Below, piece by piece: positions 26,068 through 34,107 of a stretch of DNA of 64,000 nucleotides. Source of the DNA: Bradyrhizobium sp. AZCC 1721. GTDB taxonomy: Bacteria; Pseudomonadota; Alphaproteobacteria; Rhizobiales; Xanthobacteraceae. The DNA lies in contig NZ_JAZHSB010000001.1 of the NCBI RefSeq assembly GCF_036924715.1, forward strand, positions 620,001 to 684,000, in the 5' to 3' direction. The stretch's first letter is position 1. Every line of letters begins with the position of its first letter. The notes below the pieces were generated by a model. That model was not told the DNA's origin. It saw only the letters and a list, made by a program, of their open reading frames with translations, and did no database searches. A program made the translations under genes and the position numbers.

Positions 26068-26295
26068 TTACTCCTCCAGCGTAAACCCGACCCGCAAGGT
26101 GACCTGGTAATGGCGAACCGATCCATTTTCGATATGGCCTCTGGTCTGCACGACCTCGAACCATTTCAATTCGCGAATGGTCTTTGATGCGCGGGTGATG
26201 GCGTTCTGAATGGCATCCTCGATGCTCTTTTCGGACGATCCGGCGAGATCCAGGATCTTGTAAACGTGATCTGTCGTTCCAGCGGTACTGGGCAT
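26068..26295 (-). CDS. Dodecin family protein
   Basis: The 75-residue product matches the dodecin pattern along its full length: [26 protein letters not shown], then [21 protein letters not shown] and [14 protein letters not shown]. The Trp-Phe pair and the following Gln line the flavin-binding site in dodecins. These form hollow dodecamers that store or buffer free FMN and related flavins. A GGAGG site precedes the ATG at 26295. Confidence 0.92.
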   Translation of the reverse strand: MPSTAGTTDHVYKILDLAGSSEKSIEDAIQNAITRASKTIRELKWFEVVQTRGHIENGSVRHYQVTLRVGFTLEE

Positions 26296-26440
26296 TGCAA
26301 ACCTCCGTTGCGGCGATTGGTGCCTGCTTCCTCCTGTTCAACGCTCTGATGCGGTCAGGAGCGTGTCTATTCTGAACGAGTTCTCAAGCTCTTCAGTTCC
26401 GTCGAAAGCCGGTGGCTAATGGGGCGATTGAGCGAACGAA

Positions 26441-26467
26441 AAGGCCCCAGCCGTCGGCTGAGGCCTT
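26441..26467 (-). terminator. Rho-independent terminator, minus strand
   Basis: AAGGCCCCAGCC (26441-26452) pairs with GGCTGAGGCCTT (26456-26467). The single mismatch becomes a G-U pair when transcribed from the minus strand, where TTTTCGTT follows. It lies just after the His-rich protein gene ending at 26489. Confidence 0.8.
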
Positions 26468-26488
26468 CCCATCATGTACTATGCGCTC

Positions 26489-26773
26489 TCAATAGATGTA
26501 GGGAGCGCAGACGTACACGGTGCGCGGACCATACTTGGTGAAGATGGTCTTGTAGCAGCTTCCGCCGACATAGAACGACGTTCCAAAGTGGCGATGGCCC
26601 CAGTGACCATGCCCATGATGTCCATGATGACCGTGGCCGTGATGACCATGGCCATGATGACCGTGGCCGTGGCCATGATGGCCACCATGCTTTCCGCCGG
26701 CGGACGCCGGTGCGACCGCAGCCGCGGTCATGGCAATGGCGGCGACGGCAGCGAGGGTAATCTTACGAAACAT
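26489..26773 (-). CDS. Secreted histidine/glycine-rich small protein
   Basis: The 94-residue precursor has a signal peptide (ITLAAVAAIAMTAAAVAPASA). About 40 residues built of HGHGHHG and HGHH units follow, with about 20 histidines. The tail holds two cysteines (GGSCYKTIFTKYG and VYVCAPYIY). The His tract implies zinc, nickel or copper binding in the periplasm, by chemistry rather than by homology. Similar genes in Bradyrhizobium carry the misleading label of sulfur globule protein. It has its own terminator and no operon partner. Confidence 0.8.
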   Translation of the reverse strand: MFRKITLAAVAAIAMTAAAVAPASAGGKHGGHHGHGHGHHGHGHHGHGHHGHHGHGHWGHRHFGTSFYVGGSCYKTIFTKYGPRTVYVCAPYIY

Positions 26774-26853
26774 TTCTGTTCTCCGCTCCAGGCATGATTG
26801 CCTGATATGCCTGTGAGACGTGCCCGGGGCGGAGAAAGTTCGAGGGATTTTTA

Positions 26854-26867
26854 TGAACGCGCGTTCA
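26854..26867. promoter_or_regulatory. Perfect 14-bp palindrome, candidate operator
   Basis: TGAACGCGCGTTCA is fully self-complementary. It sits in the 277-base divergent region between the His-rich protein (start 26773) and the GrdB-like gene (start 27051). The TGAAC half-site style is common for TetR-type dimers. No regulator gene is adjacent, so the binding protein is unknown. Confidence 0.45.
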
Positions 26868-27050
26868 CGTGTGACCTACAGCACGCAGCAAGCGTTCAAT
26901 GCCATCCAGCCTGCATTCGTGCGCTCAGGAAGCGATTCCGCGCAGGTCTGATGCAATATCCGCAGTTGAGGAATGAACGGAGTATCATTAGCCTTGCGGG
27001 GCAAGGCCGCCGCTTCACGGCCGCACGGTGGAAACGCAGGAGACACAACA

Positions 27051-27980
27051 ATGTCCGGCCCCTCTGACGACCAGCTCGGCTTTGCGCCCGATTATGATGC
27101 TGCCGTTCCCTATATGCAGCGGACCCGCGACTACTACGCGGCGATTGGCTACACCACGCCCTACCGCTGGGCGCATTATGTCGACGCGCCGTTCCAGCCG
27201 CTGAAAAAGCCGCTGGCGCGATCGCGCGTCACCATCGTCACCACGGCTGCCCAATATGATCCCACCAAGGGCGATCAGGGACCGGGCGCGGCGTACAACG
27301 GCAGCGCCAAGTTCTACCAGGTCTATGACGGCGACACCTCGAAAGAGCACGATTTGCGCATCTCGCATATCGGCTACGACCGCAAGCACACCACGGCCAC
27401 CGACAGCGGCACCTGGTTTCCGCTGCCGCAGCTTCTGAAGGCCAAGGCCTCGGGGCGGATCGGCGAGGTCGCGCCGCGCTTCTTCGGGGCACCGACCAAT
27501 CGCAGTCACCGCGTCACCATCGACGTCGACGCGCCCGACATCCTCGCCCGCTGCCTCGCCGACAAGGTCGATGCCGCCGTGATCGTGCCGAACTGCCCGG
27601 TCTGCCACCAGACATCGGCGCTGGTAGCGCGTCACCTCGAAGCCAACGGCATCGCCACCGTGGTGATGGGTTGCGCCAAGGATATTGTCGAATACGCGGC
27701 CGCGCCGCGTTTCCTGTTTTCGGACTTCCCGCTCGGCAATTCCGCCGGCAAGCCGCATGATTTGGCGTCGCAGGCGCTGACGCTCGAACTGGCGCTGCGG
27801 CTACTCGAGTCCGCGCCCGGCGCGCGCACCACGATGCAGTCGCCGTTGCGCTGGAGCGAGAATGCTTCCTGGAAGCTCGACTACAACAACATCTCGCAGA
27901 TGAGCCCGGAAGAACTGGCGCGGCGCCGGGCCGAGTTCGACAAGCAGAAGGAAATCGCGCGCGGCAACCGCGCGGCGTGA
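27051..27980 (+). CDS. GrdB-like reductase family protein, cysteine form
   Basis: The start is ATG 27051 with GGAGA eleven bases upstream; an earlier in-frame start at 26973 is unlikely. The 309-residue protein resembles the selenoprotein B subunit family of glycine/betaine/sarcosine/D-proline reductases. The key site reads CPVCHQTSALVARHLEANG, which lines up with the UxxC motif of GrdB followed by its helix. Here the first position is an ordinary Cys codon (TGC), not UGA. Supporting segments are SRVTIVTTAAQYDP, HDLRISHIGYDR and APRFLFSDFPLGN. Classical glycine reductase is anaerobic and clostridial, so the role in this aerobe is unclear. A CoA-transferase and ilvD follow on the same strand. 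Confidence 0.7.
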   Translation: MSGPSDDQLGFAPDYDAAVPYMQRTRDYYAAIGYTTPYRWAHYVDAPFQPLKKPLARSRVTIVTTAAQYDPTKGDQGPGAAYNGSAKFYQVYDGDTSKEHDLRISHIGYDRKHTTATDSGTWFPLPQLLKAKASGRIGEVAPRFFGAPTNRSHRVTIDVDAPDILARCLADKVDAAVIVPNCPVCHQTSALVARHLEANGIATVVMGCAKDIVEYAAAPRFLFSDFPLGNSAGKPHDLASQALTLELALRLLESAPGARTTMQSPLRWSENASWKLDYNNISQMSPEELARRRAEFDKQKEIARGNRAA

Positions 27981-27986
27981 CCCCGT

Positions 27987-28045
27987 CACCCTCCCCTCCA
28001 GGGGAGGGTGGACTTCACGGCCATCCTCTCTCACAAGGGGAGAGG
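27987..28045. repeat. Intergenic palindromic repeat between GrdB-like and CoA-transferase genes
   Basis: A perfect 11-bp stem with a 2-base loop (CACCCTCCCCT at 27987-27997 and its complement at 28000-28010) is followed by a second, weaker CCTCTC...GAGAGG pair. The C/T-rich arms resemble the longer element at 63831-63979, and I take both as one family. It fills most of the short space between two co-directional genes and could act as an mRNA hairpin there. Confidence 0.55.
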
Positions 28046-28063
28046 AAGCAGGAGGATGCCCCT

Positions 28064-29257
28064 TTGACCCGACCGTTCGAAGGCGTGAAGATTCTCGACT
28101 TCACGCAGGTGCTGGCGGGCCCCTACGCGAGCTACCAGCTCGCGCTGCTCGGGGCCGACGTCATCAAGGTGGAGCGGCGCGAGGGCGAGGACATGCGCCG
28201 CACGCCGCTGAGCCGCGAATGGGCCGAGCGCGGCCTCGCGCCGGGCTGGCAGGCGATCAACGGCAACAAGCGCAGCCTGACGCTCGACCTCTCGAGGCCG
28301 GAAGCGATTGCCATCGTCAAGCAGCTCGCCGCGCAGGCCGACGTGGTGATGGAGAATTTTCGTCCCGGCGTGATGGACAAGCTCGGCATCGGCTATGCCG
28401 CGCTGTCTGAGATCAACCCGCGGCTGATCTATTGCGCCATCTCCGGCTTCGGCCAGACCGGGCCGGAACGGCTGGGCGCCGGCTATGACGGCAAGATCCA
28501 GGCGCTATCGGGCATCATGTCGATCACCGGCCATCCTGAGACCGGGCCGACGCGGGCCGGCTTTGCGGTTTGCGACGTGCTGTCGGGCGCGACCGCAGCC
28601 TTTGGCGTGTCGAGTGCGCTGTTCCAGCGCACCCATACCGGCAAGGGACAGATGGTCGACGTCTCCATGCTCGAGGCGACGCTGGCGTTTCTGTCCGGGC
28701 AGGTCGCGGACTATTCGGTCGCCGGCCACCGCCAGCAGCTTTCCGGCAATCAGGCCGTGAGCCGAAGGCCCACCGCCAACCTGTTCAAGGCGGGCGACGG
28801 CTATCTTCTGCTCGCCGTCAACAGCGAGAAGCAATACCGCGCCTTGATGACCGCGCTCGGCCGCGCCGATGCGCTTGAGGATTCCCGCTTTGTTGATTGG
28901 TTTGCCCGTCAGGAAAACGAGCCGGCGCTACGGGCCATCATCGAGGAGGCGCTGTCCAAGAAGGACCCGCGCGAGTGGGAAAAGCTCCTGGAAGCCGCAG
29001 GCGCGCCCTGTGCCAGCATCTGGAAGATCGAGGAGGTGATCGACCACCCGCAGGTCGCCGCGCGCGGCGCCATTCAGGAGATCGATACGCCCTATGGCCG
29101 CCTGCGCTTCGCCGGCAGCGGTTTTCAGCTCGCCCATGGCGGCGGAAGGCTGGACCACATGGCGCCCGCGCTCGGTGCCCACACCGACGAGGTGCTGGCC
29201 TCGCTCGGCTATGACACGAAGGCGATCGCGGAACTGCGCGCGCGCGAGGTCGTCTAG
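28064..29257 (+). CDS. CaiB/BaiF family CoA-transferase
   Basis: I place the start at TTG 28064 because GGAGG lies at 28051-28055 and family similarity begins at once (TRPFEGVKILDFTQVLAGPYASYQLALLGADVIKVER). The open frame upstream runs through a repeat. The 397-residue protein is a family III CoA-transferase: it has the catalytic Asp region (GYDGKIQALSGIM), AGFAVCDVLSGATAAFGV and GQMVDVSMLEATLAFL. It moves CoA between carboxylic acids. The acceptor is unknown. It lies between the GrdB-like gene and ilvD, 84 bases after the former. Confidence 0.87.
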   Translation: MTRPFEGVKILDFTQVLAGPYASYQLALLGADVIKVERREGEDMRRTPLSREWAERGLAPGWQAINGNKRSLTLDLSRPEAIAIVKQLAAQADVVMENFRPGVMDKLGIGYAALSEINPRLIYCAISGFGQTGPERLGAGYDGKIQALSGIMSITGHPETGPTRAGFAVCDVLSGATAAFGVSSALFQRTHTGKGQMVDVSMLEATLAFLSGQVADYSVAGHRQQLSGNQAVSRRPTANLFKAGDGYLLLAVNSEKQYRALMTALGRADALEDSRFVDWFARQENEPALRAIIEEALSKKDPREWEKLLEAAGAPCASIWKIEEVIDHPQVAARGAIQEIDTPYGRLRFAGSGFQLAHGGGRLDHMAPALGAHTDEVLASLGYDTKAIAELRAREVV

Positions 29258-29392
29258 CGGTAGCCGGGGCAGGGGCGTCTGCTCCTGTCCCGTTTTGAGC
29301 GTGCCTGCGCATGGCGACCCTGCAGCAAGCCGCTTTAAGCGGCCGGGCTTACCGTCTAAAAGACGCCTTTCCCGATCCAAGAAGGATAGATC

Positions 29393-31237
29393 ATGCCCGC
29401 CTATCGTTCCCGAACCACGACCCACGGCCGCAACATGGCGGGCGCCCGCGGCCTCTGGCGCGCCACCGGCATGAAGAACGAGGACTTTGGCAAGCCGATC
29501 ATTGCGGTCGTCAACTCCTTCACCCAGTTCGTGCCCGGCCACGTGCATCTGAAGGACCTCGGCCAGCTCGTCGCGCGCGAGATCGAGAAGGCGGGCGGCG
29601 TCGCCAAGGAGTTCAACACCATCGCGGTCGATGACGGCATCGCGATGGGCCATGACGGCATGCTCTACAGCCTGCCGTCGCGCGAAATCATCGCCGACAG
29701 CGTCGAATACATGGTCAATGCGCATTGCGCCGACGCCATGGTCTGCATTTCCAACTGCGACAAGATCACGCCCGGCATGCTGATGGCAGCGCTGCGGATC
29801 AACATCCCGACCGTGTTCGTCTCGGGCGGCCCGATGGAATCCGGCAAGGTCAACCTCAAGGGCAAGCTCCGCGCCGTCGACCTGATCGATGCCATGGTCG
29901 CAGCCGCCGACAGCAATGTCAGCGATGCGGACGTGGAGGTGATCGAGCGCTCGGCGTGTCCGACCTGCGGCTCCTGCTCGGGCATGTTCACCGCCAATTC
30001 CATGAACTGTCTGACCGAGGCGCTTGGCTTGGCGCTGCCGGGTAACGGCTCGGTGCTGGCGACGCATGCCGACCGCAAGGGATTGTTCGTGGAGGCCGGG
30101 CACCTGATCGTCGACCTGGCGCGGCGCTATTACGAGCAGGATGACGAAACCGCATTGCCGCGGACGATTGCCAACTTCAAGGCGTTCGAGAACGCCATGA
30201 CGCTCGACATCGCCATGGGCGGCTCGACCAACACCGTGCTGCATCTGCTGGCGGCGGCTTACGAAGGCAAGGTGCCGTTCACGATGCAGGATATCGACCG
30301 GCTGTCGCGGCGGGTGCCGGTGCTGTGCAAGGTCGCGCCGTCGGTGGCGGACGTGCATCTGGAAGACGTGCACCGCGCCGGCGGCATCATGGCCATCCTC
30401 GGCGAACTCGACCGCGCCGGGCTGCTTAACCGTAGTCTGCCGATGGTTCACAGCAAGACGCTGGAAGACGCGCTGAGCCGCTGGGATATCAAGCAGACCA
30501 AGAGCGAAAGCGTCCGAAAATTCTTCACGGCGGCGCCGGGCAATGTGCCGACGCAGGTCGCCTTCAGCCAGGAGCGCCGGTTCGAGGAACTCGATACCGA
30601 CCGCGCCACCGGCTGCATCCGTGACGCCGCGCACGCCTTCTCCAAGGATGGTGGCCTCGCGGTGCTCTCGGGCAATCTCGCGCTCGACGGCTGTATCGTG
30701 AAGACGGCGGGCGTCGACGAGAGCATTTTGAAGTTCGAAGGACCGGCGCGGATTTTTGAAAGCCAGGATGCCGCGGTCGAAGGCATTTTGGGCGGCAAGA
30801 TCAAGGCCGGCGACGTCGTCGTGGTCCGCTATGAGGGGCCCCGCGGCGGTCCCGGCATGCAGGAGATGCTGTATCCGACCAGCTATCTGAAATCGAAGGG
30901 CCTCGGAAAGGTCTGCGCGCTGATCACCGATGGCCGGTTCTCCGGCGGTTCGTCGGGCCTGTCGATCGGACACATTTCGCCGGAAGCGGCTGAAGGCGGT
31001 CTGATCGGCCTCGTGGAAGACGGCGACCTGATCAAGATCGACATCCCCGCGCGCTCGATCAGCCTCGTGGTGGATGACGCGACGCTGGCAAAGCGCCGCG
31101 AAGCCATGCTGGCCCGCGGGGCGGACGCCTGGAAGCCCGCCAAGAAGCGCAGCCGCAACGTGTCGATGGCGCTGAAGGCCTATGCCGCGCTGACGACGAG
31201 CGCAGCCCGCGGCGCGGTGCGGATCGTTCCGGAGTGA
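29393..31237 (+). CDS. ilvD: Dihydroxy-acid dehydratase
   Basis: The 614-residue protein has the full IlvD sequence. Iron-sulfur ligands are in [14 protein letters not shown] and [21 protein letters not shown], the substrate loop is [11 protein letters not shown], and the C-terminal half holds [18 protein letters not shown] and [19 protein letters not shown]. It catalyses the third step of valine and isoleucine synthesis in the cytosol. Bradyrhizobia often have several IlvD/Edd-family members. The [12 protein letters not shown] and GRFSGG motifs and the length favour the genuine amino-acid enzyme over sugar-acid dehydratases. Confidence 0.93.
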   Translation: MPAYRSRTTTHGRNMAGARGLWRATGMKNEDFGKPIIAVVNSFTQFVPGHVHLKDLGQLVAREIEKAGGVAKEFNTIAVDDGIAMGHDGMLYSLPSREIIADSVEYMVNAHCADAMVCISNCDKITPGMLMAALRINIPTVFVSGGPMESGKVNLKGKLRAVDLIDAMVAAADSNVSDADVEVIERSACPTCGSCSGMFTANSMNCLTEALGLALPGNGSVLATHADRKGLFVEAGHLIVDLARRYYEQDDETALPRTIANFKAFENAMTLDIAMGGSTNTVLHLLAAAYEGKVPFTMQDIDRLSRRVPVLCKVAPSVADVHLEDVHRAGGIMAILGELDRAGLLNRSLPMVHSKTLEDALSRWDIKQTKSESVRKFFTAAPGNVPTQVAFSQERRFEELDTDRATGCIRDAAHAFSKDGGLAVLSGNLALDGCIVKTAGVDESILKFEGPARIFESQDAAVEGILGGKIKAGDVVVVRYEGPRGGPGMQEMLYPTSYLKSKGLGKVCALITDGRFSGGSSGLSIGHISPEAAEGGLIGLVEDGDLIKIDIPARSISLVVDDATLAKRREAMLARGADAWKPAKKRSRNVSMALKAYAALTTSAARGAVRIVPE

Positions 31238-31240
31238 GCG

Positions 31241-31900
31241 CTACGTCAGCACCTTGACGCCGCCGAGCGCGGTGACGCGGCCGCGCTTGAGCATCACGAT
31301 CTGGGTTGCGAGCTGGCGTAGCTCGGCCGCGTCGTGGCTGACATAGACCATGGGGATGCCTTCGTCGCGCAGCCGCACCAAATAGGGCAGGATTTCCTCC
31401 TTGCGGCCTTCGTCGAGCGATCCCAGCGGCTCGTCCAGCAGCAACAGCCGCGGCTTCGATAACAGCGCGCGGCCGAGCGCGACGCGCTGGCGCTCGCCGC
31501 CGGAGAGTTTTCCGGGACGGCGATCGAGCAGATGGCCGATATCGAGCAGGTCGGTGATGCGCGTGAATTGCGCGGGATCCGCCGCGAGACGGTTCATGCG
31601 CCGGCCGTAGTCGAGGTTTTGCCGCACGTCGAGATGCGGAAGCAGCCGGGCGTCCTGAAACACGTAGCCGATCCGTCGCCGGTGCGGCGGCACGTGGACG
31701 CCTGCGGATGTATCATCGAGCGTCTCATCGTCGAGTGCGATGATGCCGCGATCGGGCCGCAAGAGCCCTGCGATCATGTTGATCAGCGAGGTCTTGCCGG
31801 CGCCGGATGCGCCGAACAGGCCGGTGACGCGCCCCTGGCTTTCGAACGAGGCTTCAAGCGAGAACTCGCCGAGTTGCTTGGTGACGTCAACGCGCAGCAT
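31241..31900 (-). CDS. modC: Molybdate ABC transporter ATP-binding protein, short form
   Basis: The 219-residue protein has Walker [11 protein letters not shown]-loop [15 protein letters not shown], signature [15 protein letters not shown], Walker [14 protein letters not shown] and switch His in [10 protein letters not shown]. The LLPHL segment and the [14 protein letters not shown] spacing are typical of ModC. It ends right after the ATPase core, so the roughly 130-residue C-terminal TOBE/MOP molybdate-sensing part of ModC is missing. The stop is genuine, and I see no downstream remnant before the ilvD stop four bases away. The gene follows modB by three bases. Confidence 0.9.
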   Translation of the reverse strand: MLRVDVTKQLGEFSLEASFESQGRVTGLFGASGAGKTSLINMIAGLLRPDRGIIALDDETLDDTSAGVHVPPHRRRIGYVFQDARLLPHLDVRQNLDYGRRMNRLAADPAQFTRITDLLDIGHLLDRRPGKLSGGERQRVALGRALLSKPRLLLLDEPLGSLDEGRKEEILPYLVRLRDEGIPMVYVSHDAAELRQLATQIVMLKRGRVTALGGVKVLT

Positions 31901-31903
31901 GGG

Positions 31904-32599
31904 TCAATTCCCGTGCACGCGCTGCGTGGCGCGCCGCGCGAACCATTCGGAGGCGATCAGGGCGCCCATCGCGATCACGGTGGAAACGACAACCAGCCGG
32001 CCCGCCGCGGCATCGCCGTCCGGCGTCTGGATCAGCGAGTAGATCGCCGATGAAATGGTCTGGGTTTCGCCGGGAATGTTGGAGACAAAGGTGATGGTGG
32101 CGCCAAACTCGCCGATTGCCTTGGCGAAGCCGAGCACCATGCCTGCGAGTACGCCCGGCAACGCCAGCGGCAGGGTTACCGTCGCAAACACCTGCCACGG
32201 CGCCGCGCCGAGCGTGCCTGCCGCCTGCTCGAGGCGACGGTCGACTGCCTCGATCGAGAGCCGGATCGGCCGCACCAGCAGCGGAAACGACATGATGCCG
32301 CAGGCAAGCGCGGCGCCGGTCCAGCGAAACGCGAACACGATGCCAACGTTGTCGGCGAGCCACGCCCCGACCAAGCCACGGCGGCCGAAGGTCAGCAGCA
32401 ACAAATAGCCGGTGACGACCGGTGGCAGCACCAGCGGCAAATGGACCAGGGCGTCGAGGACCGATTTGCCCCAGAACTCGCGCCGCGCCAGCAGCCACGC
32501 CAACGCGATGCCGAACGGCGTCGCCACCAGCGTTGCGATGATGGCCACCCGCAGCGACAGCAGGATGGCGGTCCATTCGGCCGGCGAAATGTCGAACAT
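31904..32599 (-). CDS. modB: Molybdate ABC transporter permease
   Basis: The 231-residue protein starts MFDISPAEWTAILLSLRVA and has about five to six membrane helices. ModB hallmarks are LPLVLPPVVTGYLLLLTFG, the coupling loop EQAAGTLGAAPWQVFATVTLPLALPG, and LGFAKAIGEFGATITFVSNIPGETQT. Its start overlaps the modA stop by one base (TGATG), which implies coupled translation. Confidence 0.93.
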   Translation of the reverse strand: MFDISPAEWTAILLSLRVAIIATLVATPFGIALAWLLARREFWGKSVLDALVHLPLVLPPVVTGYLLLLTFGRRGLVGAWLADNVGIVFAFRWTGAALACGIMSFPLLVRPIRLSIEAVDRRLEQAAGTLGAAPWQVFATVTLPLALPGVLAGMVLGFAKAIGEFGATITFVSNIPGETQTISSAIYSLIQTPDGDAAAGRLVVVSTVIAMGALIASEWFARRATQRVHGN

Positions 32600-33381
32600 C
32601 AGGTTGACGGGCTGACGAGGAATTTGAAGCCGTATTTTTCAAAAATGGCCTTCGCCGCGATCGAGCGCAGGAAGACGAGATAGTCTGAGGCTTCCGGCTT
32701 CGCGGTCGTCGTCGCCGCGACGGGATAGATGATCGCCGGATGGGAATCGGCCGGAAAGGTGCCGACGATTTTGACGCCGGGCTCGACCTTGGCGTCGGTG
32801 GAATAGACGATGCCGAGTGCAGCCTCGCCGCGCGCCACCAGCGTCAGCGCGGCGCGAACGTCAACGGCCATCGCAAATTTCGGCTCGGCGGCCTGCCATG
32901 CGTCGAGCTTCTCCAGTGCTGCCTTGGCGTATTTGCCGGCGGGTACGGATTTCACGTCGCCGGTGGCGATCCGGCCGTCGCCGGCGAGTTTTGCAAGATC
33001 GAAGCCGGGGCCGATGTTCACATGGTCGATTTTCGAATCCTTCGGTGCGATCAGCACGATGCTGTTGCCGAGCAAATTGACCCGGCTCGGTTCGTTGATG
33101 GTCTTCTTCCCGATTGCGTAGTCCATCCAGTCGGTATCGGCGGAGATGAATATATCGGCCGGTGCGCCCTGTTCGATCTGTCGGGCGAGCGCGGAACTGG
33201 CGGCGTAGCTGACGGTGATCTTGGCGCCCCTCTTCGCGGCGTAGGCGGCGTCGATCTCGTCAAGCGCATTCTTCATCGAGGCTGCGGCGAAGATGGTCAG
33301 CGATTTGTCCTGCGCGGCGGCGGGCGAGGGGATGGCTAACGATAAGGCGAAGGCCAGGACAAGGCCGGCAAGACGATTCAT
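32599..33381 (-). CDS. modA: Molybdate ABC transporter substrate-binding protein
   Basis: The start is ATG 33381, with GGAG six bases before it. The signal peptide (LVLAFALSLAIPSPAAAQ) is followed by the ModA pattern KSLTIFAAASMKNALDEID, VSYAASSALARQIEQGAPADIFISAD, SVPAGKYAKAALE and VARGEAALGIVYSTDA. It captures molybdate in the periplasm for ModBC. It is first in the operon modA-modB-modC. I looked for a ModE-type palindrome upstream and saw none that I would defend. Confidence 0.93.
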   Translation of the reverse strand: MNRLAGLVLAFALSLAIPSPAAAQDKSLTIFAAASMKNALDEIDAAYAAKRGAKITVSYAASSALARQIEQGAPADIFISADTDWMDYAIGKKTINEPSRVNLLGNSIVLIAPKDSKIDHVNIGPGFDLAKLAGDGRIATGDVKSVPAGKYAKAALEKLDAWQAAEPKFAMAVDVRAALTLVARGEAALGIVYSTDAKVEPGVKIVGTFPADSHPAIIYPVAATTTAKPEASDYLVFLRSIAAKAIFEKYGFKFLVSPST

Positions 33382-33549
33382 CGGGCGCTCCATGCATGAT
33401 CGCGAGCTGCGGTTGCCGCGCGCAAGACAGGCGTTGGTTGGGTAAGGCGACCCATCGGAAGCGCCGTTCCGGTATTCCCTGAAAGACTTGCGGTCGACCG
33501 GGATATCGCCAGCCCTGACAATAGTCAGGATGGGAAAGGAGGTAAAGGC

Positions 33550-33576
33550 GGCTGCACCGGCTTGCAAGGTGCAGCC
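33550..33576 (-). terminator. Hairpin after the Spy-like gene, minus strand
   Basis: GGCTGCACC (33550-33558) pairs perfectly with GGTGCAGCC (33568-33576), with a 9-base loop. It begins 6 bases past the Spy-like stop (minus strand), and a T-rich but interrupted stretch follows (CCTTTACCTCCTTT). It may end the mepA transcript before modA. Confidence 0.5.
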
Positions 33577-33582
33577 GGGCCG

Positions 33583-34107
33583 TCAATGGTGATGGTGTCG
33601 CTTGTGCCCGCCACCGCCGTAACCCCGCAGCTCCGCATACCTGGTCATCTGCGACGGGGTCAAAACGCTGCCGGTCGACAAATGATATTTCAGATGGGTC
33701 TCGCGCAGCATCCCTTGCGTGGCGGCAACGGCCGCGGTGGACGCCTTCAGGCTTTCGGGCGTGACGGCGCGGGTGGCAAACTGCTTGTCCAGTTCGGCTT
33801 CCTGCTCGATCAGCTTGGCGCCTAGCGGCATCGCTTCGGCCTTCATGGAATCGAACAGGCGTTGCATGCTGGCGCGTTGCTCGGCCGAGAGCTCGAGCTT
33901 GTCGGCAAGCTCGAGAACGTGCAACGGCCCCGGATAGCCGTTCAGTTCGGCCGCGAGCGCCAGGCCCATTCCGCGGCCGGCGCCAAGATCGGAAATCTGC
34001 TGCTCCGATAGCGCCTTGATCGAGCGCGTCTGCATTCCTGCATAAGGGGTCTGTGCGTGCGCGCTCGTGACGAATGCGATCGATGCAATCAGGGGCCAAA
34101 TCTTCAT
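33583..34107 (-). CDS. Spy/CpxP-like periplasmic protein with His-rich tail
   Basis: The start is ATG 34107 with GGAG upstream; the longer frame lies inside mepA. The 174-residue precursor has a signal peptide (WPLIASIAFVTSAHAQ). The helical LTxxQ-type core follows: LADKLELSAEQRASMQRLFDSM, EQEAELDKQF and STGSVLTPSQMTRYAELRGYG. The end is GGGGHKRHHHH. The fold is that of periplasmic chaperones or metal-stress sensors such as Spy, CpxP and ZraP. It overlaps the mepA stop by four bases (ATGA), so a murein enzyme and a stress chaperone are made together. The terminal histidines suggest metal binding. Confidence 0.75.
   Translation of the reverse strand: MKIWPLIASIAFVTSAHAQTPYAGMQTRSIKALSEQQISDLGAGRGMGLALAAELNGYPGPLHVLELADKLELSAEQRASMQRLFDSMKAEAMPLGAKLIEQEAELDKQFATRAVTPESLKASTAAVAATQGMLRETHLKYHLSTGSVLTPSQMTRYAELRGYGGGGHKRHHHH

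Noticed and set aside
26600..26700. Short tandem-looking DNA units considered as a CRISPR or satellite array
   Set aside because: The periodicity comes from His/Gly codons inside an intact secreted-protein gene, and there are no spacers.
27597..27620. Possible selenocysteine in the GrdB-like protein
   Set aside because: The codon at the expected position is TGC, and there is no in-frame UGA. The protein is an ordinary cysteine version.
28928..30973. Very long open frame (681 codons) on the minus strand opposite ilvD and the CoA-transferase gene
   Set aside because: It is antisense to two clearly recognised genes, has low-complexity Arg/His/Asp composition and no domain similarity. It is a by-product of high GC codon use.
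33382..33549. ModE-binding site or molybdenum-cofactor riboswitch ahead of modA
   Set aside because: I looked for the expected palindrome or conserved stems and found only the terminator-like hairpin of the upstream gene.
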